From Cellulomonas hominis (GTDB taxonomy: Bacteria; Actinomycetota; Actinomycetes; Actinomycetales; Cellulomonadaceae), in assembly GCF_005239125.1 (NCBI RefSeq), contig NZ_SZYE01000014.1, forward strand, positions 1-37,317: a DNA stretch of 37,317 nucleotides, written 5' to 3'. The notes beneath the pieces are model-generated. The model did not search any database, was not told where the DNA came from, and was given only the letters and a program-made list of their open reading frames with translations. The position numbers were made by a program, and so were the translations under genes. Shown here in pieces: positions 16,771 through 26,131 of this stretch; the stretch's first letter is position 1; each line of letters starts with the position of its first letter.

Positions 16771-16826
16771 GTTTACAACGGATAACCGCGGGACTTGTCT
16801 AGCGAAGCCGTTCCTCCGTTGTAAAC
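16771..16826 (-). promoter_or_regulatory. Promoter and paired LacI-type operators of the GH43 operon
   Basis: The 11-mer GTTTACAACGG occurs at 16771-16781 and, inverted, at 16816-16826: a perfect inverted repeat with a 34-nt gap (centres 45 bp apart). On the minus strand TTTACA (16825-16820) and TAGACA (16801-16796) are 18 nt apart and could be the -35 and -10. One operator would cover the -35 and the other would lie just after the transcription start. The match on both sides of the promoter suggests binding by the operon's own LacI regulator. Neither 11-mer is by itself a full palindrome. Confidence 0.6.
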
Positions 16827-16851
16827 CCCTACTTCGCGCGCCCCGGGGACG

Positions 16852-16890
16852 ACGACGCCCGCCCGGCCGCAGGGGCCGGGCGGGCGTCGT
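16852..16890 (-). terminator. Strong hairpin downstream of murA
   Basis: A perfect 17-bp GC-rich stem with a 5-nt loop begins 22 nt after the murA stop on the minus strand. It separates murA from the GH43 operon promoter. Confidence 0.8.
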
Positions 16891-16911
16891 GGGCCGCGTG
16901 CGCGGCGACGG

Positions 16912-18228
16912 TCAGTCGCGGTCGAACTTCGCGCCCAGCGCCTCGAGCTTCGCGGTGAAGTTCTCGTAGCCCCGGTCGATCAGGCTGATCCCGCGCACGG
17001 CCGAGGTGCCCTGCGCGGTCAGCGCCGCGATCAGGTGGCTGAACCCGCCGCGCAGGTCCGGGACCTCGATGTCGGCGGCCGTCAGCGGGGTCGGCCCGGA
17101 GATCACCGCCGAGTGCGAGAAGTTGCGCTGGCCGAACCGGCACGGCCGGCCGCCGAGGCAGTCCTGGTAGACCTGGATGGTGGCGCCCATGCCGCGCAGC
17201 GCGTCGGTGAACCCGAACCGGTTCTCGTACACCGTCTCGTGCACGATCGACAGGCCCTTGGCCTGGGTCAGCGCGACCACCAGCGGCTGCTGCCAGTCGG
17301 TCATGAAGCCGGGGTGCACGTCGGTCTCGAGCACGATCGACTTCAGGTCGCCGCCCGGGTGGTAGAACCGGATGCCGTCGTCGTCGATCGCGAACTCGCC
17401 GCCCACCTTGCGGAAGGTGTTGAGGAACGCGGTCATCTCGGGCTGGGTGGCCCCGCGCACGTACACGTCGCCGCCGGTCGCCAGCGCGGCGGACGCCCAC
17501 GACGCCGCCTCGATCCGGTCGGCCAGCGCGGTGTGCCGGAAGCCCACGAGCCGGTCGACGCCCTCGATCCGGATGACCCGGTCGGTGTCGACCGAGATGA
17601 TCGCGCCCATCTTCTGCAGGACGTTGATCAGGTCCATGATCTCGGGCTCGATCGCCGCGTTGGTGAGCTCGGTCACGCCCTCGGCACGCACGGCGGTGAG
17701 CAGCAGCTGCTCGGTCGCCCCGACGCTCGGGTACGGCAGCGTGATCTTCGTGCCGCGGAGCCGGCGGGGCGCGCGGATGTGGATGCCGTTCTCGCGCTTG
17801 TCCACCACGGCGCCGAACTGCCGCAGGATGTCCAGGTGGTAGTTGATCGGCCGGTCGCCGATCCGGCAGCCGCCCAGGTCGGGGATGAACGCCTCGCCCA
17901 GCCGGTGCAGCAGCGGGCCGCAGAACAGGATCGGGATGCGGCTGGACCCGGCGTGCGCGTCGATGTCGGCCACGTGCGCGGACTCGACGTCCGTCGGGTC
18001 GAGGCGCAGGACGCCGCCCTCGGCGTCGGCCGACACGCGCACACCGTGCAGCTCGAGCAGGCCGGTGACGACGCCGACGTCGCGGATCTGCGGCACGTTG
18101 CGCAGCTCGCTGGGGGTCTCGCCCAGCAGGGACGCCACCATCGCCTTCGAGACGAAGTTCTTGGCACCCCGGACGGTGATCTCGCCCGACAGGGGCGTCC
18201 CGCCGTGGACGTAGAGCAGATCGGTCAT
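16912..18228 (-). CDS. murA: UDP-N-acetylglucosamine 1-carboxyvinyltransferase
   Basis: A 438-residue cytoplasmic enzyme of the first committed step of peptidoglycan synthesis, adding enolpyruvate from PEP to UDP-GlcNAc. Lys23-Asn24 lie in the conserved RGAKN motif. The catalytic cysteine is Cys121 in GGCRIGDRP, the residue that fosfomycin alkylates. SSRIPILFCGPLLHRLG and ADRIEAASWASAAL match the inverted alpha/beta barrel of EPSP-synthase-like enzymes. The start ATG has a GGGGGG just before it. It lies downstream of leuCD but is separated by a 16-bp hairpin, so it has its own promoter. Some actinobacteria carry a second MurA, so this may not be the only copy. Confidence 0.95.
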   Translation of the reverse strand: MTDLLYVHGGTPLSGEITVRGAKNFVSKAMVASLLGETPSELRNVPQIRDVGVVTGLLELHGVRVSADAEGGVLRLDPTDVESAHVADIDAHAGSSRIPILFCGPLLHRLGEAFIPDLGGCRIGDRPINYHLDILRQFGAVVDKRENGIHIRAPRRLRGTKITLPYPSVGATEQLLLTAVRAEGVTELTNAAIEPEIMDLINVLQKMGAIISVDTDRVIRIEGVDRLVGFRHTALADRIEAASWASAALATGGDVYVRGATQPEMTAFLNTFRKVGGEFAIDDDGIRFYHPGGDLKSIVLETDVHPGFMTDWQQPLVVALTQAKGLSIVHETVYENRFGFTDALRGMGATIQVYQDCLGGRPCRFGQRNFSHSAVISGPTPLTAADIEVPDLRGGFSHLIAALTAQGTSAVRGISLIDRGYENFTAKLEALGAKFDRD

Positions 18229-18314
18229 CCCCCCATGGTGGCGCACGCGCCGGGCGGGTCGCGCACGCGCGCCGCGCGGCCCGTACAGCGCGTGCCAAAC
18301 CTCCACAAACGGGA

Positions 18315-18350
18315 CGCCCGGGCCGCGCAGCATCCTGCGCGGCCCGGGCG
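18315..18350 (-). terminator. Terminator hairpin after leuD
   Basis: A perfect 16-bp stem with the tetraloop CATC lies 34 nt after the leuD stop. It ends the leuCD transcript before murA. Confidence 0.85.
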
Positions 18351-18383
18351 GGGTCGGGTACTCGGGTTCCCCCGGGGGGTGGC

Positions 18384-19049
18384 TCAGAGGCCGGGACGAC
18401 GTCCCAGGCTCAGCTCGACCGGACGGGCGGCCTTGATCTCGACCGGCGGCAGGTGCTTCGCCGGCAGGGTCTTCGGGCGCCAGGCGTCCCGGGTGGCCTC
18501 GAACGCGGTGATCTCCGCCTCGTGCTGCAGGGTGAGGCCGATGTCGTCCAGGCCCTCCATCAGGCGCCAGCGGGTGTAGTCGTCGATCTGGAACGGCACC
18601 ACGACGTCGTCGCAGGTGACGGTCTTCGTCCCGAGGTCGACGGTCACCTCGGTGCCCGGCGCGGTCTCCAGGACCTTCCAGATGAGCTCGACGTCCTCCT
18701 GCGCGAGCTGGGCCGCGACGAGGCCCTGCTTGCCGGAGTTGCCGCGGAAGATGTCCGCGAACCGCGAGGCCAGGACGACCTTGAACCCGTAGTCCTTCAG
18801 CGCCCACACGGCGTGCTCGCGGGAGGAGCCGGTGCCGAAGTCCGGGCCGGCCACCAGCACCGAGCCGGTGCGGTAGGCGTCCTGGTTGAGGACGAACGAG
18901 GGGTCGTTCCGCCAGGCGGCGAACAGCGCGTCCTCGAAGCCCGTGCGGGTCACGCGCTTGAGGTAGACGGCGGGGATGATCTGGTCGGTGTCGACGTTGC
19001 TGCGGCGCAGCGGGACGCCGACGCCGGTGTGCTGGGTGAACTTCTCCAT
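18384..19049 (-). CDS. leuD: 3-isopropylmalate dehydratase small subunit
   Basis: A 221-residue subunit of isopropylmalate isomerase, the second step of leucine synthesis. It shows the aconitase swivel-domain motifs: [37 protein letters not shown] and [15 protein letters not shown]. It is of normal length and starts at ATG. It lies 44 nt after leuC on the same strand and is therefore co-transcribed. The hairpin at 18315-18350 ends the operon. Confidence 0.97.
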   Translation of the reverse strand: MEKFTQHTGVGVPLRRSNVDTDQIIPAVYLKRVTRTGFEDALFAAWRNDPSFVLNQDAYRTGSVLVAGPDFGTGSSREHAVWALKDYGFKVVLASRFADIFRGNSGKQGLVAAQLAQEDVELIWKVLETAPGTEVTVDLGTKTVTCDDVVVPFQIDDYTRWRLMEGLDDIGLTLQHEAEITAFEATRDAWRPKTLPAKHLPPVEIKAARPVELSLGRRPGL

Positions 19050-19093
19050 GAGGGCTCTCGTTCCTGGTGTCGAGGGGTCGGGGCGACGGCGGC

Positions 19094-20545
<1,452 letters not shown>

Positions 20546-20606
20546 GTTCGGGCGTCCTCTCGTCCTTCGGTCGGTGGGGGCCGACCAGGTCCTTCTCGGT
20601 GTCGAC

Positions 20607-20635
20607 TTGCGTCTCAGTGTGCGAGACGGCAATAT
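20607..20635. promoter_or_regulatory. ndgR promoter with IclR-type operator in the leuC-ndgR gap
   Basis: CGTCTC-N7-GAGACG (20610-20628) is a perfect 6-bp inverted repeat. On the plus strand it fills the spacer between TTGCGT (20607-20612) and CAATAT (20630-20635), which are 17 nt apart. CAATAT stands 6 nt before the ndgR ATG, suggesting a leaderless transcript. The same site lies upstream of leuC on the other strand, so one bound regulator could control both genes. In Streptomyces NdgR and in Corynebacterium LtbR control leuCD from this position. Confidence 0.6.
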
Positions 20636-20641
20636 CGACCT

Positions 20642-21361
20642 ATGGACAACTCTAGCGGAGTCGGCGTGCTGGACAAGGCCGCCTCGGTCCTCAACGCCCT
20701 CGAGGCCGGACCCGCCACCCTCGCGCAGCTGGTCAACGCCACCCATCTTGCCCGCCCCACGGCCCACCGGCTGGCCGTCGCGCTCGAGCACCACCGCCTG
20801 GTGGGGCGCGACATGCAGGGCCGGTTCGTCCTGGGTCCGCGCCTGACGGAGCTGGCGAGCGCCGCCGGCGAGGACCGGCTGCTCGCCGCCGCCGGCCCGG
20901 TGCTCGCGGCGCTGCGCGACCACACGGGCGAGAGCGCCCAGCTCTACCGCCGCCAGGGCGACCAGCGCATCTGCGTGGCCGCCGCCGAGCGGCCGATCGG
21001 CCTGCGCGACTCGATCCCCGTGGGCGCGACGCTCACGATGGCGGCCGGCTCCGCGGCGCAGATCCTGCTCGCGTGGGAGGAGCCCGACCGGCTGCACCGC
21101 GGCCTGCAGGGCGCCAAGTTCACCGCGACGATCCTGTCCGGCGTCCGCCGCCGCGGCTGGGCGCAGTCCGTGTCCGAGCGCGAGGTCGGCGTCGCGTCGG
21201 TCTCGGCGCCGGTGCGCGGGCAGTCGGGGCGGGTCGTGGCCGCGGTGTCCATCTCGGGCCCGGTGGAGCGGCTGAGCCGCCAGCCGGGGCGGCTGCACGC
21301 CGCCGCGGTCGTCTCGGCGGCGAACCGCCTCACGGAGGTCCTCCGCCGCACCGCGGAGTAG
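20642..21361 (+). CDS. ndgR: IclR-family regulator of leucine genes (NdgR/LtbR type)
   Basis: A 239-residue regulator. The N-terminal winged helix-turn-helix reads [20 protein letters not shown] then [20 protein letters not shown]. The IclR effector domain follows ([57 protein letters not shown] and SISGPVERL). It is divergent from leuC, the position diagnostic for NdgR in Streptomyces and LtbR in Corynebacterium, which respond to amino-acid supply. The likely repression site overlaps its own promoter. It ends in a strong hairpin at 21385-21419. Confidence 0.92.
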   Translation: MDNSSGVGVLDKAASVLNALEAGPATLAQLVNATHLARPTAHRLAVALEHHRLVGRDMQGRFVLGPRLTELASAAGEDRLLAAAGPVLAALRDHTGESAQLYRRQGDQRICVAAAERPIGLRDSIPVGATLTMAAGSAAQILLAWEEPDRLHRGLQGAKFTATILSGVRRRGWAQSVSEREVGVASVSAPVRGQSGRVVAAVSISGPVERLSRQPGRLHAAAVVSAANRLTEVLRRTAE

Positions 21362-21384
21362 GACCCGGCCGCCCGCACGTCCAC

Positions 21385-21419
21385 GAGGCCGCCGCTCCCC
21401 CGAGGGGGGCGGCGGCCTC
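21385..21419 (+). terminator. Terminator hairpin after ndgR
   Basis: An 11-bp stem (GAGGCCGCCGC with its complement) extended by an inner CCCCC/GGGGG pairing, 23 nt after the ndgR stop. Confidence 0.8.
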
Positions 21420-21460
21420 GCGCGCGCCCGCCCCGCACCCACCTCACCCCTTCACGCGGC

Positions 21461-21528
21461 CGAGTTCGCCGGTTGCGCGCGAGTTCGCCGGTTGCGCAGG
21501 GCCCGGATCCGCGCAACCGGCGAACTCG
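21461..21528. repeat. Three-armed intergenic palindrome, copy 1
   Basis: The unit CGAGTTCGCCGGTTGCGC occurs twice in direct order (21461-21478 and 21480-21497) and once inverted (21511-21528). The second and third form a perfect 18-bp hairpin with a 13-nt loop; the first can compete for the same partner. It lies between ndgR and the convergent tRNA genes. A second copy with the same architecture is at 35708-35776. Confidence 0.9.
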
Positions 21529-21566
21529 CCGGGGGGGACGCCGCGGCGCCCCGCGGGCGGGCAGCA

Positions 21567-21600
21567 GAAAGGCCGGCCGCCTGCTGGCGACCGGCCTTTC
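21567..21600 (-). terminator. Terminator hairpin after tRNA-Glu
   Basis: GAAAGGCCGG pairs perfectly with CCGGCCTTTC, with an inner GCC/GGC stem. It starts 6 nt beyond the 3' end of tRNA-Glu on the minus strand and ends in a short TTTC. Confidence 0.75.
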
Positions 21601-21606
21601 CTGATG

Positions 21607-21679
21607 TACCCCCAAGGGGATTCGAACCCCTGTTACCGCCGTGAGAGGGCGGCGTCCTAGGCCACTAGACGATGGGGGC
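21607..21679 (-). tRNA. tRNA-Glu (anticodon CTC)
   Basis: A 73-nt tRNA. Acceptor GCCCCCA pairs with TGGGGGT (a G-U closing pair), discriminator A, no encoded CCA. The anticodon stem-loop is CGCCG-CCCTCTC-ACGGCGG with CTC central, and the T arm contains GGTTCGAATCC. It lies 102 nt downstream of tRNA-Gln on the same strand. Confidence 0.96.
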
Positions 21680-21781
21680 CTAGTCGATCTCACCGCCGGG
21701 GCGGCTTGACCGGGTCTTACTGTACTGCATCCTGCTCGGCCTCTTCAAACCGGCCTTTCCGGGCCGTTCTGCGAAACCTTG

Positions 21782-21853
21782 CTGGGGTACCAGGACTCGA
21801 ACCTAGACTAAGTGAACCAGAATCACTCGTGCTGCCAATTACACCATACCCCA
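21782..21853 (-). tRNA. tRNA-Gln (anticodon CTG)
   Basis: A 72-nt tRNA. Acceptor TGGGGTA pairs with TACCCCA, discriminator G, no encoded CCA. The anticodon loop TTCTGGT has CTG central and the T arm carries GGTTCGAGTCC. The U1-A72 pair is a known tRNA-Gln feature. In actinobacteria it is usually charged by GluRS and then amidated by GatCAB; gltX lies just upstream on the same strand. Confidence 0.96.
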
Positions 21854-22000
21854 ATGACACACAACGACATTCTTCCGGGTCTCGCGGCCAGCGCCGACCG
21901 GCGCGCAGGGCGCCTGAGGGAGCGGGTTGGAGGACCGGTGTCGTGGACGCCGTGCCGACCGGAAACATTACCGGAGGAACGGGCGTGCTCCAAACCGGCG

Positions 22001-22031
22001 GCTCGCGACCCGCGTCACACGGGTCGCGAGC
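22001..22031 (-). terminator. Terminator hairpin after the gltX-HAD operon
   Basis: A perfect 12-bp stem (GCTCGCGACCCG and complement) with a 7-nt loop, 7 nt after the HAD gene stop. Confidence 0.8.
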
Positions 22032-22038
22032 GCCGCCG

Positions 22039-22779
22039 TCAGAGCCCCAGCACCCCGGGCAGCTCGTCCAGGGACGCGATCACCACGTCCCCCGGCAGCG
22101 CCTCCGTGTCGTTCGCGTGCTTCGCCCCGAGGTGCGGCCGGGCGAGCCACACGCCCCGCAGGCCGGCCGCGGTGGCGGCGCGCGCGTCGACGTCCAGCTC
22201 GTCCCCCACGTACGCGGTCCGGGCGGGCTGCGTGCCCAGCCGGCGGCAGGCCTCGGCGAACACCCGCGGGTCGGGCTTGCCGAAGCCGAGGGTGTCGACG
22301 CCGACCAGCAGCGGCACGTCGTCGGCCAGGCCCGCGCGGGTCAGCTTGCGCACCTGGTACTCGATCGCCGCGTTGGTGAGCGCGCCGACCCGGATCCCCG
22401 CGTCGAGCAGCCGGCGCACCACGGCCGCGGCGTCCGCGTGCGCCGCCCACGAGCCGGTGAACCGCTCCTCGAACAGCGCGTTCCACCGGTCGTAGGCCGC
22501 GTCGTCCAGCACCGGGCCCCCGAAGGCCGCGTGCAGGTCGTTGGCGCGGCCCATCCGCTGCTCGCGGTAGGACACCTCGCCGCGCGTGTACCGGCGGTAC
22601 CGGCCGTGCGCGTCGGCCCGCCAGTGGTCGAGCACCTCGGTGTCGCGCGCCGGGTCGAGACCCGGCAGCCACTCCCGGGAGACCGCCGCCAGCGCGTGCG
22701 CGAACGCGCCGTGGGTGTCGACGAGGGTGTCGTCGACGTCGAACAGCACGCCGTCGACGGCCCGCTCCCCCGCCGTCAC
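22039..22779 (-). CDS. HAD-superfamily hydrolase
   Basis: A 246-residue phosphatase-like protein with all four HAD motifs: [11 protein letters not shown] (motif I, nucleophile Asp), ALTNAA (II), the lysine in [12 protein letters not shown] (III) and [16 protein letters not shown] (IV). A four-helix C1-type cap (about residues 20-110) places it with phosphoglycolate-phosphatase/haloacid-dehalogenase-like enzymes. The substrate is unknown. Its GTG start overlaps the gltX stop (GTGA), so it is translated together with glutamyl-tRNA synthetase. The hairpin at 22001-22031 ends the operon. Confidence 0.9.
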   Translation of the reverse strand: MTAGERAVDGVLFDVDDTLVDTHGAFAHALAAVSREWLPGLDPARDTEVLDHWRADAHGRYRRYTRGEVSYREQRMGRANDLHAAFGGPVLDDAAYDRWNALFEERFTGSWAAHADAAAVVRRLLDAGIRVGALTNAAIEYQVRKLTRAGLADDVPLLVGVDTLGFGKPDPRVFAEACRRLGTQPARTAYVGDELDVDARAATAAGLRGVWLARPHLGAKHANDTEALPGDVVIASLDELPGVLGL

Positions 22780-24281
22780 AGCGAGGCGCGCAGCGCCGCG
22801 ATCCGCGCCAGGGTCGACTCCCGGCCGAGGATCTCGAGCGACTCGAACAGCGGCGGCGACACCCGGCGCCCGGACACGGCGACGCGCAGCGGCGTGAACG
22901 CGAACCGCGGCTTGATGCCGAGCCCGTCGACCAGCGCGGTCTGCAGCGCCTCCTGGACGGCCTCGGTGCCGAAGCCGTCCGCGGGCAGCGCCGTCAGCGC
23001 CTCGGTCGCGGCGTCGAGCACCTGGGCGGCGGTGTCCTTGAGCGCGCCGCGCGCGTCGTCCTCCACCACGAGCGCGTCGTCGGCCACGAACAGGAACCCG
23101 AGCATCCCGACGGCCTCGCCGAGCAGGGTGACGCGGGTCTGGATCAGCGGCGCCCCGGCGTCGAGCAGCGCGCGGTGCTCCGGCGACAGGTCGGCGTAGG
23201 AGTCGGCGGGCACGAGGCCGGCGCGGTGCAGGTACGGCACCAGGCGGTCGCGGAAGTCGTCGGGGGCGAGCAGCCGGATGTGCTCGGCGTTGATCGCCTC
23301 GGCCTTCTTCAGGTCGAACCGTGCCGGGTTGGGGTTCACGTCGGCGACGTCGAACGCCTCGACGAGCTCGGCGACCGAGAAGATGTCCCGGTCCGGGCCG
23401 ATCGACCAGCCCAGCAGCGACAGGTAGTTCAGCAGGCCCTCGGGGGTGAACCCGCGCTCCCGGTGCAGGAACAGGTTGGACTCGGGGTCGCGCTTGGACA
23501 GCTTCTTGTTGCCCTCGCCCATGACGTACGGCAGGTGGCCGAACTGCGGCATGACGGTGGCGACCCCGAGCTCGAGGAGCGCCCGGTACAGCACGACCTG
23601 GCGCGGGGTGGAGGACAGCAGGTCCTCGCCGCGCAGCACGTGGGTGATGCCCATCAGCGCGTCGTCGATCGGGTTGACCAGCGTGTACAGCGGGTGGCCG
23701 TTGCCGCGCACGATCACGTAGTCCGGCACGGAGCCGGCCTTGAACGTGACGTCGCCGCGCACCAGGTCGGTGAACGTGACGTCCTCGTCGGGCATCCGCA
23801 GCCGCAGCACGGGCTCGCGGCCCTCGGCGCGGTAGGCGGCCTTCTGCTCGTCGGTGAGGTCGCGGTCGTAGCCGTCGTACCCGAGCTTGGGGTCGCGGCC
23901 GGCGGCGCGGTGCCGGGCCTCGACCTCCTCGGGGGTGGTGAACGACTCGTAGGCGTAGCCGCCCTCGACCAGCCGGCGCGCGACGTCGGCGTACAGGTCC
24001 ATCCGCTGCGACTGCCGGTAGGGCTCGTGCGGGCCGCCGACCTCGACGCCCTCGTCCCAGTCGAGACCCAGCCAGCGCAGCGCGTCGAGCAGCTGCAGGT
24101 ACGACTCCTCGGAGTCGCGCGCCGGGTCGGTGTCCTCGATCCGGAACACGAACGTGCCGCCGACGTGCCGCGCGTACGCCCAGTTGAACAGGGCGGTGCG
24201 GATCAGGCCGACGTGCGGGGTACCGGTCGGGGACGGGCAGAAGCGGACGCGCACGGGCGTCGCGGGGGCAGCAGCACTCAC
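22776..24281 (-). CDS. gltX: Glutamyl-tRNA synthetase
   Basis: A 501-residue class Ic synthetase. [20 protein letters not shown] holds the HIGH-type motif (HVGL) and [15 protein letters not shown] the KMSKS-type loop. [12 protein letters not shown] and [13 protein letters not shown] are GluRS signatures. The start is put at GTG 24281 because TAGGGT lies exactly 7 nt upstream, giving a leaderless transcript; an in-frame GTG at 24290 overlaps that hexamer. Since tRNA-Gln is next to it and no glutaminyl-tRNA synthetase is in view, it probably charges both tRNAs, as in most actinobacteria. That part is inference. Confidence 0.97.
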   Translation of the reverse strand: MSAAAPATPVRVRFCPSPTGTPHVGLIRTALFNWAYARHVGGTFVFRIEDTDPARDSEESYLQLLDALRWLGLDWDEGVEVGGPHEPYRQSQRMDLYADVARRLVEGGYAYESFTTPEEVEARHRAAGRDPKLGYDGYDRDLTDEQKAAYRAEGREPVLRLRMPDEDVTFTDLVRGDVTFKAGSVPDYVIVRGNGHPLYTLVNPIDDALMGITHVLRGEDLLSSTPRQVVLYRALLELGVATVMPQFGHLPYVMGEGNKKLSKRDPESNLFLHRERGFTPEGLLNYLSLLGWSIGPDRDIFSVAELVEAFDVADVNPNPARFDLKKAEAINAEHIRLLAPDDFRDRLVPYLHRAGLVPADSYADLSPEHRALLDAGAPLIQTRVTLLGEAVGMLGFLFVADDALVVEDDARGALKDTAAQVLDAATEALTALPADGFGTEAVQEALQTALVDGLGIKPRFAFTPLRVAVSGRRVSPPLFESLEILGRESTLARIAALRASL

Positions 24282-24341
24282 GCGCTCCACCCTAGCGAGC
24301 GCGCCGGGGGGTCCCCGCCGCGCGTGCCCGCCGCCGCCGCC

Positions 24342-25124
24342 TCAGGAGCGGCGCAGCACCGGGTTGCGCAGCGTGCCGATCTCCTCGACCTCGACCTCCA
24401 CCACGTCCCGCTCCGCGAGCAGGCCGACGCCGGCCGGGGTGCCGGTGAGGATGATGTCGCCGGGCAGCAGCGTGAAGACCTCGGAGATGTACGAGATCAG
24501 GTACGCGACGTCGAACACCATCTGCGACGTCCGGCCGTCCTGCTTGGCCTCGCCGTTGACCCGGGACCGCACGGCCAGGTCCTCGACGTCGAGCCCCGGC
24601 ACGACCCAGGGGCCGATCGGGCACGACGAGTCGAAGCCCTTGGCGCGGGTCCACTGGGCGTCCGCCCGCTGGATGTCGCGGGCGGTGACGTCGTTGGCGA
24701 CGGTGTAGCCGAACACCTTGCTCAGGGCGTGCTCGGGGGCGACGTCCTTGGTGACCTTGCCGATGACGACGGCGAGCTCGGCCTCGTACGAGACCTCCTC
24801 GGTCCAGTCGGGGAGCACGATCGGGTCGTCCGGGCCCACGACGGCGGTGTTGGGCTTGAGGAACAGCAGCGGCGACGCCGGGACCTCGTTGCCCATCTCG
24901 GCGGCGTGGTCGACGTAGTTCCGGCCGACGCCGATGATCTTGGACCGCGGGATCACCGGGGCGAGCAGCCGGACGCCGTCCCCGAGCGGGATGCGCTCGC
25001 CGGTGGGCTGCACCGGCGTGTAGATCGGGTCGCCGCTGATGACGACGAGCTGCTCCTGACCCGGCTCCCCCTCGACGAGGGCGTAGCGGGGGTCGTCTCC
25101 GGTGGTGAACCTGGCGATGCGCAC
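24342..25124 (-). CDS. Fumarylacetoacetate hydrolase-family protein
   Basis: A 260-residue FAH-fold enzyme. The metal site is visible in SYEAELAVVIGK (E-x-E) and ANDVTARDIQ, with KGFDSSCPIGPWVV and GDIILTGTPAGVG as further signatures. The fold includes fumarylpyruvate hydrolases, acylpyruvases and oxaloacetate decarboxylases. This length and the IIGVGRNYVDHAAEMG segment suit the acylpyruvase/HpaG group, but the substrate is not known. TAGGGT stands 6 nt before the GTG start. It lies just upstream of gltX, as in mycobacteria, but with its own promoter and a 60-nt gap. Confidence 0.9.
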   Translation of the reverse strand: MRIARFTTGDDPRYALVEGEPGQEQLVVISGDPIYTPVQPTGERIPLGDGVRLLAPVIPRSKIIGVGRNYVDHAAEMGNEVPASPLLFLKPNTAVVGPDDPIVLPDWTEEVSYEAELAVVIGKVTKDVAPEHALSKVFGYTVANDVTARDIQRADAQWTRAKGFDSSCPIGPWVVPGLDVEDLAVRSRVNGEAKQDGRTSQMVFDVAYLISYISEVFTLLPGDIILTGTPAGVGLLAERDVVEVEVEEIGTLRNPVLRRS

Positions 25125-25150
25125 GGCCCCACCCTAACCGGGGGCGCGGC

Positions 25151-25972
25151 TCAGACCCGGGCGAGGACCTCGCCGTGCAGCACGGCGAACCAGCCGTCCG
25201 GGTGGGTGCCCCACTCGCGCCAGCCGGCGGCGAGCTGCTCGAGGGCGACCTCGTCGGCGAGCCCGTGCCCGACGGCCTGCCGGGCGAAGTCGGACGCGAC
25301 GCACCGCTCGGCCCACAGGTCCGCCCACCAGGTGCGGTCCTCGTCCGAGGCGTAGCTCCACACCCCGGCCGTCGCGACGAGGGCGTCGGGGTCGAACCCG
25401 GCCGCGAGCGCCCAGGAGTGCAGCCGGCGGCCCGCGTCGGCCTCCGCGCCGTTGGCCTGGGTGACCTCGTGGTAGAGCGCGGACCACTCGTCCAGGACGG
25501 GCGAGGCGGGGAACCAGGTCATCCCGGCGTAGTCCGCGTCCCGCACCGCGACGACGCCGCCGGGCCGGGCGACGCGGCGCAGCTCGCGCAGCGCCGCGAC
25601 CGGGTCGGTGAGGTGCTGCAGCACCTGGTGGGCGTGCACGACGTCGAAGGACGCGTCGGGGAACGGCAGGGCGTAGGCGTCGCCGATCTGGAAGGTGACG
25701 TTCGTGGCGCCGGCGCGCTCCGCCTCCTCGCGGGCGAGGTCGAGCACCCGCTCCGAGCGGTCGAGGCCCACGACGGCGCCGGGCGCCACGCGCGAGGCGA
25801 GGTCGACGGTCACCGTGCCCGGGCCGCAGCCGACGTCGAGCAGGGACTGGCCGGGCTGCAGGGCCGGCAGCAGGTAGGCCGCCGAGTTCTCCGCGGTGCG
25901 CCACCGGTGGGAGCGCAGCACGCTGTCGTGGTGGCCGTGGGTGTAGACGTCGGCCTGGTGCGTGTCGGTCAC
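25151..25972 (-). CDS. SAM-dependent methyltransferase (class I)
   Basis: A 273-residue protein with the class I methyltransferase core: motif I LLDVGCGPGTVTVDLA (about residues 44-59), the acidic residue of VVGLDRSERVLDLA, GDAYALPFPDASFDVVHAHQ (motif IV region) and RVARPGGVVAVRDADY. It resembles UbiE/Coq5-like methyltransferases with a C-terminal extension (WWADLWAERCVASDFARQAV). Substrate unknown. TACCGT is 6 nt before the GTG start. It is the first of four minus-strand genes, 26 nt upstream of the FAH gene. Confidence 0.9.
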   Translation of the reverse strand: MTDTHQADVYTHGHHDSVLRSHRWRTAENSAAYLLPALQPGQSLLDVGCGPGTVTVDLASRVAPGAVVGLDRSERVLDLAREEAERAGATNVTFQIGDAYALPFPDASFDVVHAHQVLQHLTDPVAALRELRRVARPGGVVAVRDADYAGMTWFPASPVLDEWSALYHEVTQANGAEADAGRRLHSWALAAGFDPDALVATAGVWSYASDEDRTWWADLWAERCVASDFARQAVGHGLADEVALEQLAAGWREWGTHPDGWFAVLHGEVLARV

Positions 25973-26131
25973 CCGATGACGGTAGCCCCGCCACGACCAG
26001 GCATTCCAGTGGGCGGTACGTCGCGTCCCGACACGCGAGACGATGCGGCGGACGTCACGCCGCGGCGACGCCCCGGGGGCCGCCTCGGCGCACACTCCGC
26101 GCCCCGCCGGGCGCCCGGCTAGCGTGGCGCC

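Noticed and set aside
21461-21528. Direct repeats as a small CRISPR array
   Set aside because: Only two direct units with a 1-nt gap and one inverted unit; no spacers and no cas genes nearby.
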